Of a stretch of DNA of 64,000 nucleotides, positions 11,091-20,965 are shown piece by piece. The stretch comes from Candidatus Thioglobus sp. NP1 (lineage in GTDB: Bacteria > Pseudomonadota > Gammaproteobacteria > PS1 > Pseudothioglobaceae): assembly GCF_003326015.1 (NCBI RefSeq), contig NZ_CP023860.1:1178001-1242000 (forward strand), read 5' to 3'. Position numbers and translations under genes: made by a program. Below the pieces are notes generated by a model, which was given only the letters and a program-made list of their open reading frames with translations, was not told where the DNA came from and made no database searches. Each line of letters opens with the position of its first letter. The stretch's first letter is position 1.

Positions 11091-11309
11091 TTAGTCATCC
11101 TCTAGTATTATTGCAGAAGCATCTACTATCTCATTATCTGAGATTAACCCTCGTCCTAATTTGTAAATTCTAAGTGCTCCATTAGTAACACTATTTAGAG
11201 CCTCTTTTTTATGAATTATTAATTGCCAACTATGATCATCTGTCTTGAACGTAAAAGCACCGCCAATAATTGCTAAGGCAAGAATTGCGCCTAATAAATA
11301 CTTTATCAT
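11091..11309 (-). CDS. small membrane-anchored protein of unknown function
   Basis: I do not recognise this 72-residue product. Residues 3-20 (KYLLGAILALAIIGGAFTF) form one hydrophobic segment that could be a membrane anchor or an uncleaved signal. The remainder is soluble and moderately charged (SWQLIIHKKEALNSV, then an acidic tail ending LEDD). It starts at an ATG 48 bases after the prlC stop on the same strand, so it may be the last gene of that transcript, and it converges on fabF. Reality as a gene is likely but unproven; it could be a lineage-specific inner-membrane protein. Confidence 0.55.
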   Translation of the reverse strand: MIKYLLGAILALAIIGGAFTFKTDDHSWQLIIHKKEALNSVTNGALRIYKLGRGLISDNEIVDASAIILEDD

Positions 11310-11357
11310 TTATTTTTACCATTAATCATAATTAAATCGTATTGTACCAAGTTTTTA

Positions 11358-13286
11358 TTACTTTAATTGTATTCCAGAGGCCTTTAACAAGCCATCTATT
11401 TTTGGCCTACTTCCTCTAAATTTTATATATTGCTGCATAAAATCAAGACTACCCCCTACCTCTAAAATACACTCTCGAAATTCGTTAGCAGTTTTAGAGC
11501 CAATTCCACCATTATTCCTGACGTGTTCATAAGCATCTGCAGCTAATACCTCTGCCCATTTATAACTAAAATATCCAGCAGCATAGCCGCCACTAAAAAT
11601 ATGAGAAAAAGAGTTCAGAAAACGATTCTCATTTACTACTGGAATTAGAGAAGTCTTTTCCCTAACTTTATCAAGAATTTTATAAGTATTATCTAATGAG
11701 ATATGCGTGTTGATGTCCCATAGTGAAAACTCGCACTGGCGAAGCATTTGAAGACCTGATTGAAAATTTTTTGAATCAGTTAGCTTTTTAAATAAATTAT
11801 CAGGTAATTTCTCATGAGTTTCCCAGTGGCCTGAAATTAAATCAATCACACCCCTTTCATAACAAAAATTTTCCATGTACTGACTTGGTAGTTCAACACC
11901 ATCCCATGGAACACCACTAATACCTGCTGCACATGGAAACCTTACTTTAGTCAATAAATGATGAAGTGCATGTCCAAACTCATGAAAAATTGTGACTATC
12001 TCATCAAAATCAAAAAGCGCTGGTTTTCCTTCATTTGGTGAATTTAAATTACAAACTACAAAGGCAACTGGCAATGCATCATTGTATAACCCTTGAAAAT
12101 CTGACATCCAGGCTCCACCTCGTTTATTTTCTCTGGCATAAACATCAAGATAAATACGCCCTATTGGTCCATCCTTGCTTTCAATCTTAATAACTCTAAC
12201 ATCAGGATGGTAAGACTCCTCATTTATCTCTTCAAGATTAATTCCATAAAGACTCTCAATAGTTGAAAAAAGACCATTAAATACACTTTTTTCAGGGAAA
12301 AATGGTTTTAAATCAGAGCTCTTAAAATCAAATATTTTTTGTTTAAGTTTCTCTGAATAAAACATTAAATCCCAAGGCTTTAAAGGGTGTCCAGCAAAAG
12401 CTTCCAATTCATTTAGTTCATTTTTTGCTTGAGGCAATGATAATTTAATAAGATTCTCCAAAAAATCAATAACCATTTGTGGCGACTCTACCATCTTTGA
12501 TTGGACTGAATACTCTGCATAATTTGATAAACCTAATAATTTTGCCATCTCAAAACGTAGTTCTAAGATTTCATTCATTACTGTTTGGTTGTCAAATTTC
12601 TTTGGAGTAATGCCAACATCTGAAGCTCTAGAAATATAAGCAAGGTATACCTCCTCTCTAAGACTTCTATTTTCAGCATAAGTCATAAGATCAATATAAA
12701 CTGGGATTTGCAGATTTAAAACATACTTTTCACTATCTTTAATTTTTAATAACTCATCTTTCCCATAGCCCTTAAGATCATCCAAAGAAACAATTTTTTT
12801 CCAAGAATTAGTTGCTTGAAGAACATTCTTTGAAAACTGATTACTCAGAATACTTAGTTGTTCTTGAATGGCCTTATACCTTTCTGAAGCTTTACCTTCT
12901 AGTCCAACTCCAGAAAGTTCAAAACCCCTGATTGTCTCTTTAACAATATGCTTTTGCTGATTATTTAGATTTACATTATTTAGGCCTTTTATAGCCATAT
13001 AAAGAGGCTTATTAGCACCAATCTCACTGTAGTAATTTGAAATAATTGGTAGGGTTTTCTCATATTGCTCATTAAATGACTCAGAAAAAATTACCGCATT
13101 AAGGTGTGAGTTGACACTCATCTCCCTTCCCAAAAAATGCTCTGATTCATCCAATATACCCATTACACTCTCCCAGTCATTACCCTTACTTGCTTGTGAA
13201 GATTTTATTAAAGCATCTTTTGTTAACTGAGAAATATTGTGAACAATATTTTCAGGTTTAAAATTTGGAGTCTGAGTATTTTTCAT
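11358..13286 (-). CDS. prlC: oligopeptidase A (M3 family metallopeptidase)
   Basis: A cytoplasmic zinc endopeptidase that degrades short peptides, including cleaved signal peptides. The 642-residue protein is slightly shorter than E. coli OpdA (680). The M3 zinc site HEFGHALHH is near residue 432, with the third ligand expected in the downstream ENFCYE segment; GGYAAGYFSYKWAEVLAADAY is the conserved C-terminal substrate region. The ATG lies 3 bases after the stop of the dehydrogenase at 13290-14255, so the two are transcribed together even though their functions look unrelated. Confidence 0.93.
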   Translation of the reverse strand: MKNTQTPNFKPENIVHNISQLTKDALIKSSQASKGNDWESVMGILDESEHFLGREMSVNSHLNAVIFSESFNEQYEKTLPIISNYYSEIGANKPLYMAIKGLNNVNLNNQQKHIVKETIRGFELSGVGLEGKASERYKAIQEQLSILSNQFSKNVLQATNSWKKIVSLDDLKGYGKDELLKIKDSEKYVLNLQIPVYIDLMTYAENRSLREEVYLAYISRASDVGITPKKFDNQTVMNEILELRFEMAKLLGLSNYAEYSVQSKMVESPQMVIDFLENLIKLSLPQAKNELNELEAFAGHPLKPWDLMFYSEKLKQKIFDFKSSDLKPFFPEKSVFNGLFSTIESLYGINLEEINEESYHPDVRVIKIESKDGPIGRIYLDVYARENKRGGAWMSDFQGLYNDALPVAFVVCNLNSPNEGKPALFDFDEIVTIFHEFGHALHHLLTKVRFPCAAGISGVPWDGVELPSQYMENFCYERGVIDLISGHWETHEKLPDNLFKKLTDSKNFQSGLQMLRQCEFSLWDINTHISLDNTYKILDKVREKTSLIPVVNENRFLNSFSHIFSGGYAAGYFSYKWAEVLAADAYEHVRNNGGIGSKTANEFRECILEVGGSLDFMQQYIKFRGSRPKIDGLLKASGIQLK

Positions 13287-13289
13287 ATT

Positions 13290-14255
13290 TCAATAATCCT
13301 GTCGGCCATTAATTATCACTTCATAACCAGCCTCTTCAGGCTCATCATCAATCATTTCTGGAGGGAAGCCAGCCCCTAAAACCTCTACGTTTGCCATCTC
13401 TTCAAGTCTTTTAATAATATTTGAAGAAAATTCTCGAGGTCCATATCTTTTTTCACCGTCTTTAAAAATATCCACAATCAAGGGGGCCATTTCTAAATCT
13501 AAACCTTGTCGCTTAGCAAGCTCATGAAATATCCCTATATCTTTAGAAACTAAATCCATCGTAAAGCTTATATCCCTACTCCCATTAAGAATAACTTGCG
13601 ACTCGGTTTCATGTACAAATGAATTTCCTGAGGAGGCTTTAATCGCCTCATAGGTAACATTCATATCCATACCAAGAGATTTCATGGTCGTTAAAGCTTC
13701 AGCAATTGAAACTAAATTTACAGTTGCTAAATAATTCGTCATAACTTTAAGCTTTGAGGCGGTCCCAAGAACGCCTGTATGGAGAACTCGGCGTCCCATA
13801 GTCGTCAAAATTGGCAATACCATATCAAAGGCCTCTCTTGTGCACCCAGCAAAAATTGAAATATTTCCTGTATCTGCTCTATGACAACCACCAGAAACTG
13901 GACAATCAATAGCTAAAGCGCCAGCCTTTTTAACTAAAGCACCAATTCGTCTAATTTCAGCCTCATCTGTTGTGCTCATTTCTAGCCATATCTTACCTTT
14001 ACTTAGTCCCTCTAGAACACCATTAGTTGATTCCATTACCTCTGAACATGCTTTAGGTGAAGGTAGACAAGTAATAATTACGTCACAATTTTCAGCCATT
14101 TCTTTAGGAGAATTTTCACTCTTTGCACCTCTCTTTACAAAATCACTAACCAAATTCTTATCTAAATCTATGACTGTAAGATCAATGCCATTTCTTAATA
14201 AACTTCCAGCAAGTTTACTTCCTGCATTACCTAAACCTATAAAACCAACTTTCAT
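13290..14255 (-). CDS. NAD(P)-dependent beta-hydroxyacid dehydrogenase (3-hydroxyisobutyrate dehydrogenase family)
   Basis: The family oxidises or reduces beta-hydroxyacids such as 3-hydroxyisobutyrate, tartronate semialdehyde/glycerate or related acids; the substrate cannot be read from sequence. The 321-residue protein starts with the Rossmann motif GFIGLGNAG, followed by the substrate-binding DCPVSGGCHRADTG segment and the GTASKLKVMTN segment that carries the catalytic lysine. The C-terminal tail after about residue 290 is longer than in typical members. AGGAG precedes the ATG. Position after an enolase-superfamily gene suggests the two act on the same hydroxyacid, perhaps a dehydration product. 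Confidence 0.85.
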   Translation of the reverse strand: MKVGFIGLGNAGSKLAGSLLRNGIDLTVIDLDKNLVSDFVKRGAKSENSPKEMAENCDVIITCLPSPKACSEVMESTNGVLEGLSKGKIWLEMSTTDEAEIRRIGALVKKAGALAIDCPVSGGCHRADTGNISIFAGCTREAFDMVLPILTTMGRRVLHTGVLGTASKLKVMTNYLATVNLVSIAEALTTMKSLGMDMNVTYEAIKASSGNSFVHETESQVILNGSRDISFTMDLVSKDIGIFHELAKRQGLDLEMAPLIVDIFKDGEKRYGPREFSSNIIKRLEEMANVEVLGAGFPPEMIDDEPEEAGYEVIINGRQDY

Positions 14256-14277
14256 TTATAACTCCTATAGAATTAAT

Positions 14278-15480
14278 TTAATCATCTTCACCATAATAAG
14301 GATTAGAGTCCATCGAAAGATGGAGTTTTTTTCCAGTATATGGTGAATTAGACTCTAAAACTTTAAGATTAAGCTCAATACCTAAACCAGGCTTGTTTGA
14401 TGTAATAATATTGCCATTTTTACAATTTAAAGGATCCATTAAAACTTCCGAATGAAATCCATCCCAAGTTTTAATACTCTCCATAATTAGGAAGTTAGGT
14501 GAAGCTGTAGCAAGCTGAATGCTTGCAGCAGCTCCAACTGGACCATTATATAAGTGAGGAGCAATTTGACAATAAAACACTTCTGCAATACTGGCTATTT
14601 TTTTTGCTTCCAAAATACCACCAACACGCCCTAAATTCATTTGTATTATTGAGGCAGAATTATTTTTTAAGACATCAAAGAATTCATACTTAGTTGTCAA
14701 CCTTTCACCTGTTGCAACTGGAATGCTAGTATTTTTAGCAACCTCAGCCATAGCACCTGACTGGCCTGGTGGAACTGGCTCCTCGAACCAAAGGGGGTCA
14801 AACTGCTCAAGTCTTTTTGCTAGGCGGATGGCAGATGCTGGACTTAACTGTCCATGAGTTCCAATAAGGATATCGCATTTATTTCCTACAGCTTCTCTAA
14901 TTTTCCTGCAATAATTCTCACAATGGTCTAATCGACTCATTGATATTTGATGGCCAGAGTAGATAGAATAAGGACCTGCAGGATCAAATTTAATAGCACT
15001 AAAACCTTGCTCCATAAATTTAACAGCCGACTCGACCCCAAGTTCTGAATCTTCATAATCTAGAGTTCCATTTGCATCCTCTGGATACAAATAAGTATAA
15101 GAGCGCAACTTATGATGAACTTTCCCACCTATAAGCTCATAAATTGGCTTATCTGCAGCTTTTCCAATTACATCCCAACAAGCCATCTCAAGACCACTTA
15201 AAATACCCATCATCGTTAAATCTGGTCTTTGAGTAAACCCACTCGAAAAACACTCTCTAAAAAAACGCTCAACATGATGAGGGTCATGACCTTTTAAGTA
15301 TCGTTCAAAAACGTCTATAGTTGCTTTAGTGACAATCTCAGGATGAAATAATCCAGCATAGATTTCACCAATACCAATAATTCCACATTTAGTTTCAATG
15401 CTGACAAATATCCAGTACATCCCTCCTAAATGTGGTTTAGGCGTTGCTACGATATAAGTTTTTAATTTGGCTACTTTCAT
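14278..15480 (-). CDS. enolase-superfamily (mandelate racemase / sugar-acid dehydratase-like) protein
   Basis: These enzymes abstract a proton alpha to a carboxylate; members are racemases or acid-sugar dehydratases. The 400-residue protein has the N-terminal capping domain and a C-terminal barrel. Two metal-ligand glutamates are seen in WFEEPVP and in ATGERLT, and the conserved His of the dehydratase subgroup in APHLYNGP. The first metal ligand, normally Asp 26 residues before the WFEEP Glu, is Gly here (IGTHGQ), while the nearby His two residues on is kept. Similarity is closest to galactonate/gluconate dehydratase-like proteins, but the substrate is unknown. It lies 82 bases after betA and 22 before the dehydrogenase gene. 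Confidence 0.8.
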   Translation of the reverse strand: MKVAKLKTYIVATPKPHLGGMYWIFVSIETKCGIIGIGEIYAGLFHPEIVTKATIDVFERYLKGHDPHHVERFFRECFSSGFTQRPDLTMMGILSGLEMACWDVIGKAADKPIYELIGGKVHHKLRSYTYLYPEDANGTLDYEDSELGVESAVKFMEQGFSAIKFDPAGPYSIYSGHQISMSRLDHCENYCRKIREAVGNKCDILIGTHGQLSPASAIRLAKRLEQFDPLWFEEPVPPGQSGAMAEVAKNTSIPVATGERLTTKYEFFDVLKNNSASIIQMNLGRVGGILEAKKIASIAEVFYCQIAPHLYNGPVGAAASIQLATASPNFLIMESIKTWDGFHSEVLMDPLNCKNGNIITSNKPGLGIELNLKVLESNSPYTGKKLHLSMDSNPYYGEDD

Positions 15481-15562
15481 TAGAAAAAAGTTTAAGTTAT
15501 AACGATATTTTTATACATATTTAAAAAAAAATGCAAACAAATTTTCAACTGATTTATACATT

Positions 15563-17254
15563 TCAAGTAAGAGATCTTTTAGGATCAGTCAATCGCTGAG
15601 TTTTTTTCCAACTTGGATCAATCCAAACATCATTATTCATTGCCTTAAGAGGGGTTTTACCAAGCACAACATCAGCCATTTTCTCTGCTAACATTATTGT
15701 AGGGCCATTAAGATTACCATTAGGAATAGTTGGAAATATGGAAGAATCAATTACTCTTAAACTCTGGATGCCGTTAACTCGACCCTCATTATCAACAACC
15801 GTCATTGTGTCTTCTAGATCACCCATTTTGCAAGAACATGATGGGTGGTAAGCACTTTCAACATTAGCCCTAACCCAAGCATCTATCTCATCATCACTAT
15901 TAATGTTATCTCCAGGATTAGCTTCCCCAGCATTGAATTCGTCAAGTGAAGGTTGATTTAATATCTCCCTTGTTAGGCGAATACAATCACGCCAGTCCTG
16001 AATATCTTGCTTGTCTTCTAAATAATTAAATAATATTGTTGGTTTCGCTTCAGCTTCCGAGGAATTAATTTTGATACTACCCCTACTATTAACTTTATTT
16101 ACGCCAGCATGGACCTGATAACCATGGCCACTCATTGCAGCATTACCGTCATACCTCATAGCAGCTGGTAGAAAATGATACTGAATATTAGGCCACTCTA
16201 ATCCTACACGAGACCTTATAAAACCACAAGATTCGAAGTGATTAGTTGCACCTAGCCCAGTTTTTGATAAGACCCATTGAATACCAATTAATCCTTTACT
16301 AAATAAATTTAATTTACTATTAAGGGTAATTGGCTTCTTACAATGATATTGAAAATAAACCTCTAAGTGGTCTTGAAGATTCTCTCCAACACCTGGTAAA
16401 TGATGCTTCACCTCAACGCCAGCACTTTGCAAAACTTCTTTTGGGCCTATTCCTGATAATTGAAGGAGCTGAGGTGAACCAATGGAGCCAGCACAAAGTA
16501 TGACTTCTTTACTAGCATTTAATTTCTGAGTTTTACCATTTACTTTGTATTCGACACCTCTTGCAACTTTGTTTTTTAAAAGCACCCTTTGGACTAGAAC
16601 TCCACTTAATATCTTAAGGTTAGACCTATTCTTTGCTGGCTTAATATAAGCATTTGAGGTTGAAGAACGAACACCATTACCAACTGTCATATGCATTGGT
16701 CCAAAACCCTCTTGTTGTTTACCGTTGTAGTCACTTGTTTTAGGATAGCCAGCATCCTGTCCAGCTTCAATAAAAGCCTTATATAGCGGATTAAGCTTCA
16801 TATTATTTCCATTAGAGGTAGCAACTGGTCCGTTGCCACCTCGATAATCATCCTCACCCTTATACCAAGTTTCTGAGCGCTTGAAGTAAGGCAAACAGTC
16901 TTTGTAAGACCAGCCAGCTGCGCCCTTTTCTTCCCACTGATCAAAGTCACGAGCGTGGCCACGAACATAAACCATTCCATTAATTGACGAAGACCCTCCC
17001 ATTACCTTTCCTCTAGGACAATGCATCTTTCTGTTATCTAAGTATGGCTCAGGCTCTGTATGAAACTGCCATGCATACTTTTCAGTATTCATTGGGTAAG
17101 ATAAGGCTGTAGGCATCTGAATCATAATATTTTTATCACTTCCTCCAGTCTCTAGAAGTACAACTTGATACTCTCCAGACTCAGATAAGCGATTAGCTAG
17201 AACGCAACCTGCTGAACCAGCTCCTACAATAATATAATCAATATCTTTATTCAT
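15563..17254 (-). CDS. betA: choline dehydrogenase (GMC oxidoreductase)
   Basis: BetA is a membrane-associated FAD enzyme that oxidises choline to betaine aldehyde, and further to glycine betaine. The 563-residue protein has the FAD site [18 protein letters not shown] (residues 6-23), the GMC signature [31 protein letters not shown] and [10 protein letters not shown] segments as in E. coli BetA, and the active-site His in [12 protein letters not shown]. Length is close to E. coli BetA (556). It starts two bases after betB and has no separate ribosome site of note, so it is co-expressed with betB. Other GMC alcohol oxidases are possible, but the BetA-specific segments favour choline. Confidence 0.9.
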   Translation of the reverse strand: MNKDIDYIIVGAGSAGCVLANRLSESGEYQVVLLETGGSDKNIMIQMPTALSYPMNTEKYAWQFHTEPEPYLDNRKMHCPRGKVMGGSSSINGMVYVRGHARDFDQWEEKGAAGWSYKDCLPYFKRSETWYKGEDDYRGGNGPVATSNGNNMKLNPLYKAFIEAGQDAGYPKTSDYNGKQQEGFGPMHMTVGNGVRSSTSNAYIKPAKNRSNLKILSGVLVQRVLLKNKVARGVEYKVNGKTQKLNASKEVILCAGSIGSPQLLQLSGIGPKEVLQSAGVEVKHHLPGVGENLQDHLEVYFQYHCKKPITLNSKLNLFSKGLIGIQWVLSKTGLGATNHFESCGFIRSRVGLEWPNIQYHFLPAAMRYDGNAAMSGHGYQVHAGVNKVNSRGSIKINSSEAEAKPTILFNYLEDKQDIQDWRDCIRLTREILNQPSLDEFNAGEANPGDNINSDDEIDAWVRANVESAYHPSCSCKMGDLEDTMTVVDNEGRVNGIQSLRVIDSSIFPTIPNGNLNGPTIMLAEKMADVVLGKTPLKAMNNDVWIDPSWKKTQRLTDPKRSLT

Positions 17255-17256
17255 AT

Positions 17257-18711
17257 TTAATATGGACTATCAATATTATCTAAGCGCACAAAAACACTTT
17301 TAATTTGAGTATAACTCTTTAAAGTTTCAGGCCCATTTTCACGCCCTATTCCAGATTCTTTATAACCTCCAACCGGCATTTCTGCAGGAGAGTCGCCCCA
17401 ACTGTTAATCCAACAAATACCGGCCTCTAGTTGATTGATAACTCGGTGAGCACGATTGATGTTTTTAGTAAATACGCCTGCAGCTAATCCAAACTTAGTG
17501 TTGTTTGCTCTTCTAATAACTTCATCTTCATTATCAAAACTTAAAACTGACATTACTGGGCCAAAAATTTCATCAATTACATGCTCAGAGTCATCTTTAC
17601 AATCTGCAAAAATTGTTGGTTCAACAAAAAAACCATTCTCTGTTTCCTTGGAATTATGTCGGCTTCCACCAACGATAAGTCGTGCACCTGATTCTCTAGC
17701 TTTATCAATATATATCATGACCTTATCAAGTTGTTTAGAACTAATTAATGCGCCCATTTGTGTATCTATATTCATAGGGTCACCAAGCTTTATTTTTTTA
17801 CTACGTATGGCAGCTTTTTTTAAAAATTGATCATAAATCTTTGAATGAACATAAACTCGAGTGCCATTGGTACAAACTTCTCCTTGCGTATAAAAATTAG
17901 CCAATAATGCTCCTGATACAGCATTATCTATATCAGCATCTTCAAAAATAATAAGTGGAGATTTACCACCAAGCTCTAAAGTAACCTCTTTAAGAGTTCC
18001 TGAAGCGTCTGTCATTACCTTCTTCCCAGTACTACTTTCTCCAGTAAAAGAAACCTTAGCAACCCTAGGATGTCTCGTTAATAACTGCCCAACTCGGAAA
18101 TCTCCTTGCACCACGTTAAATACTCCAGGTGGCATTCCAGCCTCTGTATATATTTCTGCTAGCTTTATAACACTCAAGGGAGTCTCCTCAGAAGGCTTAA
18201 AAACCATCGAGTTACCAGCTGCTAAACAGGCTGCAGATTTCCAGCAAGCAATTTGTATAGGGTAGTTCCAAGCTCCAATTCCTACGCAAACTCCAAGGGG
18301 TTCTCTTTTTGACATATAAAAAGTATTAGAATCTAAATCCTGCTGAGTTCCTTGAAGAGCAGGAACCAGTCCAGCGTAATATTCAATTACGTCTGCACCT
18401 GAGTGAATATCTACAGAATTGGCTTCTTGAAGGGGTTTTCCAGAGTCAATAACCTCTAAAGCGGCTATCTCATTATTCCTTTCTCGGAGCAAAGCAACTG
18501 CTTTTAATAGTATCCTGCCCCTTTCTACAGCTGTCATAGAGCTCCATACTTTGAAACCTTTTTCTGCAGACTGGATAGCTTTTTCAACATCATGTTCACT
18601 TGCCTGATCAACATGGGCAATAACTTTACCATTAGCAGGATTTATGGTTTCAAATGATTCACCAGAGCTAGATTCGTAACAAGCTCCATGAATGTATAGA
18701 TGTTCTTTCAT
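17257..18711 (-). CDS. betB: betaine aldehyde dehydrogenase
   Basis: BetB oxidises betaine aldehyde to glycine betaine with NAD(P)+. The 484-residue protein has the ALDH motifs [12 protein letters not shown] (catalytic Glu), [10 protein letters not shown] (catalytic Cys in the BetB/GbsA-type context) and the cofactor-site [10 protein letters not shown] stretch. The C-terminal [24 protein letters not shown] is characteristic of betaine aldehyde dehydrogenases. It lies 65 bases after an IclR regulator on the same strand and directly before betA. No TetR-type BetI is present. Confidence 0.9.
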   Translation of the reverse strand: MKEHLYIHGACYESSSGESFETINPANGKVIAHVDQASEHDVEKAIQSAEKGFKVWSSMTAVERGRILLKAVALLRERNNEIAALEVIDSGKPLQEANSVDIHSGADVIEYYAGLVPALQGTQQDLDSNTFYMSKREPLGVCVGIGAWNYPIQIACWKSAACLAAGNSMVFKPSEETPLSVIKLAEIYTEAGMPPGVFNVVQGDFRVGQLLTRHPRVAKVSFTGESSTGKKVMTDASGTLKEVTLELGGKSPLIIFEDADIDNAVSGALLANFYTQGEVCTNGTRVYVHSKIYDQFLKKAAIRSKKIKLGDPMNIDTQMGALISSKQLDKVMIYIDKARESGARLIVGGSRHNSKETENGFFVEPTIFADCKDDSEHVIDEIFGPVMSVLSFDNEDEVIRRANNTKFGLAAGVFTKNINRAHRVINQLEAGICWINSWGDSPAEMPVGGYKESGIGRENGPETLKSYTQIKSVFVRLDNIDSPY

Positions 18712-18776
18712 ATGTTTAGACAGGAATCAAATTTAAAAACTAAAAAAACTATGATACATATTCTTAGTTCTAAATA

Positions 18777-19466
18777 TCAGGGCATAGCAATATTTTTTAA
18801 CTGGCCTTTAAGAAGTTTTAATAGTATTATTTTTTGGTCATCATTAAATCGACTTATTGGCCCTGATATAACTATAGCACCTACAAATTTATTGCTATTT
18901 GATATAACCGGAACTGCTAGCGCAAAAAGTGCAGCATTATGTTCATTTATTGAGAGGTAATAACCCTTATCTCTAATTTCTTTATAAAAACCCTGGAGAT
19001 CATTTTTACGTTTACCGTATGCCAAAATAATTCGCCCAGAAGCACCTCGATTAAGCTCTAATCGAGAACCCTGTTCTATGTTGTGTCTAATCTCATCTCT
19101 TGAATGAGCTCTATAAAGACAAATACGCTTATTTTCCTCTTCAACAAAGAAGGATGCTGTCTCTCCTGACATGTCCCTTATTTGGTCAACAATTGGACGG
19201 ATTTGCTCTAAATGATTACTTTGCGTATAAATAGCACTTAAATATAGCGCCTGAGTACCAACAACATATTCTTTATTTTTAAGGCGAGAAACGTACCCAT
19301 ATTCTTCTAATGTTGAGAGAATTCTATAAGTTGTAGATAAATTGAAGTTAAGAAGTTCACAAATCTCTTTAATTGAGTATTGAGTTTTATCTAATGAAAA
19401 TATCGATAAGATTTGCAAACACTTTTCTATTGCATTGTAATTTTTATCAACTGATATAGATTTCAT
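18777..19466 (-). CDS. IclR-family transcriptional regulator
   Basis: A 229-residue IclR-type protein. An N-terminal winged helix-turn-helix (about 10-65, ALEKCLQIL-like start, then YSIKEICELLNFNLSTTYRILSTLEEYGYV) is followed by the IclR effector domain (about 80-225), with a GASGRIILAYG segment and PVISNSNKFVGAIVISGPISRF. It is upstream of and co-directional with betB, and divergent from aceA, so it could control choline oxidation, the glyoxylate operon (as IclR does in E. coli), or both. Palindromic TTTCA-n5-TGAAA lies just upstream of its start. Confidence 0.9.
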   Translation of the reverse strand: MKSISVDKNYNAIEKCLQILSIFSLDKTQYSIKEICELLNFNLSTTYRILSTLEEYGYVSRLKNKEYVVGTQALYLSAIYTQSNHLEQIRPIVDQIRDMSGETASFFVEEENKRICLYRAHSRDEIRHNIEQGSRLELNRGASGRIILAYGKRKNDLQGFYKEIRDKGYYLSINEHNAALFALAVPVISNSNKFVGAIVISGPISRFNDDQKIILLKLLKGQLKNIAMP

Positions 19467-19470
19467 TTAA

Positions 19471-19485
19471 TTTCACAATATGAAA
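19471..19485. promoter_or_regulatory. candidate operator between iclR and aceA
   Basis: TTTCACAATATGAAA is a perfect 5-5-5 inverted repeat located five bases upstream of the iclR start codon. Further TTTCA (19461-19465) and TGAAA (19502-19506, 19516-19520) half-sites occur within 60 bases. The spacing and divergent arrangement fit an autoregulated IclR operator that may also control aceA. No binding data; proposed from symmetry and position. Confidence 0.4.
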
Positions 19486-19530
19486 AAATAATATTATATA
19501 GTGAAACTAATTATTTGAAAAAAAAATTAT

Positions 19531-19539
19531 TGGTATTAT
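19531..19539 (+). promoter_or_regulatory. candidate extended -10 promoter for aceA
   Basis: TGGTATTAT (19531-19539) matches the extended -10 pattern also seen before rpoH and parE. Transcription would start near 19546, giving a leader of about 46 bases. A TGAAA half-site of the putative IclR operator lies just upstream. Confidence 0.4.
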
Positions 19540-19591
19540 TAAAAATAAAGTTTAATCAGAAAAATATGATAATTTTAATTGGAGAAAATAA

Positions 19592-20899
19592 ATGAACAGA
19601 GAAGAGCAAGTAAAAGCATTAGAAAAAGATTGGAAAAAGAATCCTAGATGGGCAAATGTTAAGAGAACTTACTCTGCAGAAGATGTTGTTCGATTAAGGG
19701 GCTCTGTTCAGCCTGAATGCACATATGCTCGAAGAGGTGCTGAAAAATTATGGGATCTGGTTAATGGATCATCTAAAAAAGGCTATGTAAACTGTATGGG
19801 AGCAATTACAGCTGGTCAAGCTATGCAGCAAGCAAAGGCTGGTATTGAGGCAATCTACTTATCAGGATGGCAAGTTGCAGCTGATGGTAATACCTCTGAA
19901 ACAATGTATCCAGATCAATCCCTTTATGCTTATGACTCGGTTCCAACAATGGTTAGAAGAATTAATAATACATTTAAAAGAGCTGATGAAATACAATGGG
20001 CACAGGGTACTAACGAAGAAGATAGCAAATATATTGATTATTTTTTACCAATCGTAGCAGATGCTGAAGCTGGATTTGGTGGCGTTTTGAATTCTTTTGA
20101 ATTAATGAAAAATATGATTATGAATGGGGCAGCTGGGGCTCACTTTGAAGACCAATTAGCAGCTGTAAAAAAATGTGGCCATATGGGTGGTAAGGTCTTA
20201 GTGCCTACTCAAGAGGCTATTCAAAAACTTACTTCTGCTCGTTTAGCAGCTGATGTGATGGGCGTTCCTACTCTTCTATTAGCCAGAACAGATTCTGAAG
20301 CTGCAAACTTACTTACCTCTGATGTTGATCCTTATGATGCGCCCTTTATAACTGGAAAAAGAACTGTAGAGGGCTTTTATGTAGTCAAAAATGGACTTGA
20401 GCAATCTATATCTCGAGGTCTTGCATATGCTCCATATGCCGACTTAGTATGGTGTGAAACTGGTAAACCTGATCTTGGTTTTGCCAAAGAATTTGCAGAT
20501 GCTGTTCTTGCTGAGAATCCAAACCAACTTCTAGCCTATAACTGCTCACCATCATTTAACTGGAAAAAACATCTAAATGAAACTGAAATTGCCTCATTCC
20601 AAGAGAAAATCTCTGAAATGGGTTATAAGTATCAATTCATCACTTTAGCTGGTATCCATAATATGTGGTATAACATGTTTGACCTTGCTTATGAATATGC
20701 GCAAGGTGAGGGTATGAAGCATTATGTTAATAAAGTCCAAGAACCTGAATTTGATGCTGCTAAAAAAGGGTACACTTTTGCCTCGCATCAACAAGAAGTT
20801 GGGGCTGGGTACTTTGATGATGTTACAACTGTAATTCAAGGAGGCGAATCTTCAGTAACTGCCTTAAAAGGATCTACTGAGGAAGAGCAGTTTAATTAG
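19592..20899 (+). CDS. aceA: isocitrate lyase
   Basis: AceA splits isocitrate to glyoxylate and succinate, bypassing the CO2-releasing steps of the TCA cycle during growth on C2 units. The 435-residue protein has the signature KKCGHMGG (catalytic Cys near residue 192), the Mg-binding [10 protein letters not shown] and [12 protein letters not shown] motifs, and matches E. coli AceA in length (434). GGAGAAAA precedes the ATG. It heads an operon with aceK, rraA and glcB; acetyl units from the nearby taurine pathway would need this route for biomass synthesis. Confidence 0.97.
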   Translation: MNREEQVKALEKDWKKNPRWANVKRTYSAEDVVRLRGSVQPECTYARRGAEKLWDLVNGSSKKGYVNCMGAITAGQAMQQAKAGIEAIYLSGWQVAADGNTSETMYPDQSLYAYDSVPTMVRRINNTFKRADEIQWAQGTNEEDSKYIDYFLPIVADAEAGFGGVLNSFELMKNMIMNGAAGAHFEDQLAAVKKCGHMGGKVLVPTQEAIQKLTSARLAADVMGVPTLLLARTDSEAANLLTSDVDPYDAPFITGKRTVEGFYVVKNGLEQSISRGLAYAPYADLVWCETGKPDLGFAKEFADAVLAENPNQLLAYNCSPSFNWKKHLNETEIASFQEKISEMGYKYQFITLAGIHNMWYNMFDLAYEYAQGEGMKHYVNKVQEPEFDAAKKGYTFASHQQEVGAGYFDDVTTVIQGGESSVTALKGSTEEEQFN

Positions 20900-20911
20900 A
20901 AAGTAAACTGC
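20887..20911 (+). other. hairpin overlapping the aceA stop codon
   Basis: GCAGTTT (20887-20893) and AAACTGC (20905-20911) are a perfect 7-base inverted repeat with an 11-base loop that contains the end of the aceA stop codon, followed by AAAAAA. It lies directly upstream of the stronger hairpin at 20926-20950. It may stabilise the aceA 3' end. Confidence 0.45.
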
Positions 20912-20925
20912 TAAAAAATATATAA

Positions 20926-20950
20926 CTAGCCTTTTAAGGCTGGTTTTCTT
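20926..20950 (+). terminator. terminator-like hairpin between aceA and aceK
   Basis: CTAGCCTT (20926-20933) pairs with AAGGCTGG (20936-20943), one G-T wobble, followed by TTTTCTT. It sits 15 bases before the aceK ATG, inside what otherwise looks like an operon, so it probably acts as a partial terminator that lowers aceK relative to aceA. Confidence 0.7.
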
Positions 20951-20965
20951 AGTTAATTTATTCTT

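Noticed and set aside
15510-15561. TTTATACAT direct repeat (15510-15518 and 15553-15561) before the enolase-superfamily gene
   Set aside because: In DNA this AT-rich a 9-base repeat of this composition is not strong evidence for an operator.
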